DNA from: an uncultured Phycisphaerales bacterium
GTDB taxonomy: Bacteria; Planctomycetota; Phycisphaerae; Phycisphaerales; UBA1924
DNA length: 5,714 bases
NCBI GenBank assembly: GCA_937879825.1
Contig: CALFMQ010000368.1
Location: 1 to 5,714, forward strand
Direction of reading: 5' to 3'
The notes beneath the pieces are model-generated. The model had not been told where the DNA came from. It saw only the letters and a list, made by a program, of their open reading frames with translations, and made no database searches. The position numbers and the translations under genes were made by a program. This document shows, in pieces, positions 5,096-5,714 of this stretch (the stretch's first letter is position 1; every line of letters starts with the position of its first letter).

Positions 5096-5714
5096 TCAAA
5101 CCCGCACCATTTCCTGGAAGTCGGTGTAGCGCTTGGCGACTTCGTCTTTCGTTAGTCGTGCGAGTCGGTCGAGGGAGAAGGACTCGATGGTGTAGGAGGC
5201 GATGACGGTGCCGTGGGCGAGGGCCTGTTGGATGCTGGCCATGGAGATGTTGACATCCTTGGAGTGCGAGGCGGCGAGGTGGCCCATCATGCCGCCGGCG
5301 AAGGAGTCGCCCGCGCCGGTGGGGTCGATGACGGTTTCGACGGGGTAGGCGGGGAGCATGGCGACTCCCTCGTCGTGGACGAGGATGCAGCCGTGCTCGC
5401 CCTTCTTGATGACGACGAACATGGGGCCCATCTCGGCGATGATCTTTTTGCCGGCGGTGATGGGGTTGCGGATGTCGGTGAGCATGCGGGCTTCTTCATC
5501 GTTGATGATGAGGCCGTCGATCTCGCGCATGACGGCGCGGAGTTCTTCGCGTGCGGTGTCGATCCAGAGGTTCATGGTGTCGAGGACTGAGACGACGCGC
5601 CTGGGGAAGGCGCGGAGGAGTTCGAGTTGGACCGTGGGGTGGGAGTTGGCGAGGAAGATGTACTTGGAGTCCTGGTAGGCGGCGGGGATTTTGGGGGGGT
5701 GCTCGGCGAGGACG
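5096..5714 (-). CDS. PfkB-family sugar kinase (5' end cut by window)
   Basis: 205 codons plus stop of a ribokinase-like kinase; the N-terminal part lies beyond the right edge. The family transfers phosphate from ATP to a sugar or nucleoside hydroxyl in the cytoplasm. The C-terminal PfkB signature is intact: I-D-P-T-G-A-G-D-S-F-A-G-G, with D-P-T-G-A-G-D at fragment residues 130-136 and its final Asp (bases 5308-5306) as the catalytic base. Earlier segments fit the fold: KYIFLANSHP, VVSVLDTMNLWID, GLIINDEEARML (a strand-loop where the nucleoside or sugar is held) and FVVIKKGEHGCIL (the strand before the ATP site). The wording DTMNLWI and INDEEAR is shared with PfkB proteins often labelled only 'carbohydrate kinase', so the substrate is open: ribose-, adenosine- and fructose-type enzymes are all possible. 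It ends 188 bases from the lipoprotein start and is followed by the hairpin cluster. Confidence 0.9.
   Translation of the reverse strand, partial: VLAEHPPKIPAAYQDSKYIFLANSHPTVQLELLRAFPRRVVSVLDTMNLWIDTAREELRAVMREIDGLIINDEEARMLTDIRNPITAGKKIIAEMGPMFVVIKKGEHGCILVHDEGVAMLPAYPVETVIDPTGAGDSFAGGMMGHLAASHSKDVNISMASIQQALAHGTVIASYTIESFSLDRLARLTKDEVAKRYTDFQEMVRV

Noticed and set aside
4908..5099. Longer start for the lipoprotein, from an ATG near 5099
   Set aside because: It would translate across the three hairpins and bury the lipoprotein signal inside the protein. The AAGGAGG site supports the start at 4907.
5213..5590. Plus-strand Asp/Gly/Val-rich frame opposite the sugar kinase
   Set aside because: It is antisense to an intact PfkB signature and has no features of its own.

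Overview
The window is GC-rich DNA, densely packed with bacterial genes. It holds four complete genes and a complete lipoprotein gene, plus two genes cut by the window edges. The base composition, an exported protein ending in a PTPG-hydrophobic-RRK tail, and the EF-P/acetyltransferase/cation-transporter arrangement fit a planctomycete, probably a Phycisphaerae-like lineage. That placement is inferred from style and not from a marker gene, so it is moderate to low confidence.

Layout from left to right. Positions 1-841 (minus) hold an exported protein with a PEP-CTERM-like C-terminus, cut at its last residues. A 168-base gap (842-1009) carries its Shine-Dalgarno, a weak promoter candidate and a 14-base palindrome. 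Positions 1010-2068 (minus) encode a Tat-exported metallo-beta-lactamase-fold hydrolase with all zinc ligands. A divergent 122-base intergenic region (2069-2190) separates it from a plus-strand run: elongation factor P (2191-2751, GTG start), a GNAT acetyltransferase (2780-3244) and a cation diffusion facilitator (3241-4107). The last two overlap by 4 bases. This run looks like one transcription unit.

The cation transporter converges tail to tail with a minus-strand lipoprotein (4104-4907), again overlapping by 4 bases. The lipoprotein gene is clearly less GC-rich than its neighbours. Upstream of it, at 5008-5086, three perfect hairpins sit side by side. They lie directly downstream of a PfkB-family sugar kinase (5096 to beyond 5714, minus) and may terminate it or belong to a dispersed intergenic repeat.

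The genes do not form one obvious pathway. EF-P relieves ribosome stalling at proline runs. The acetyltransferase and cation exporter downstream are probably only co-transcribed. The hydrolase, the PEP-CTERM-like protein and the lipoprotein act at or outside the membrane.

I see no CRISPR array, tRNA, rRNA, insertion sequence or defence system. The most notable single observation is an asparagine in EF-P at the position of the lysine or arginine that most bacteria modify. The window otherwise looks like ordinary core or near-core chromosome.
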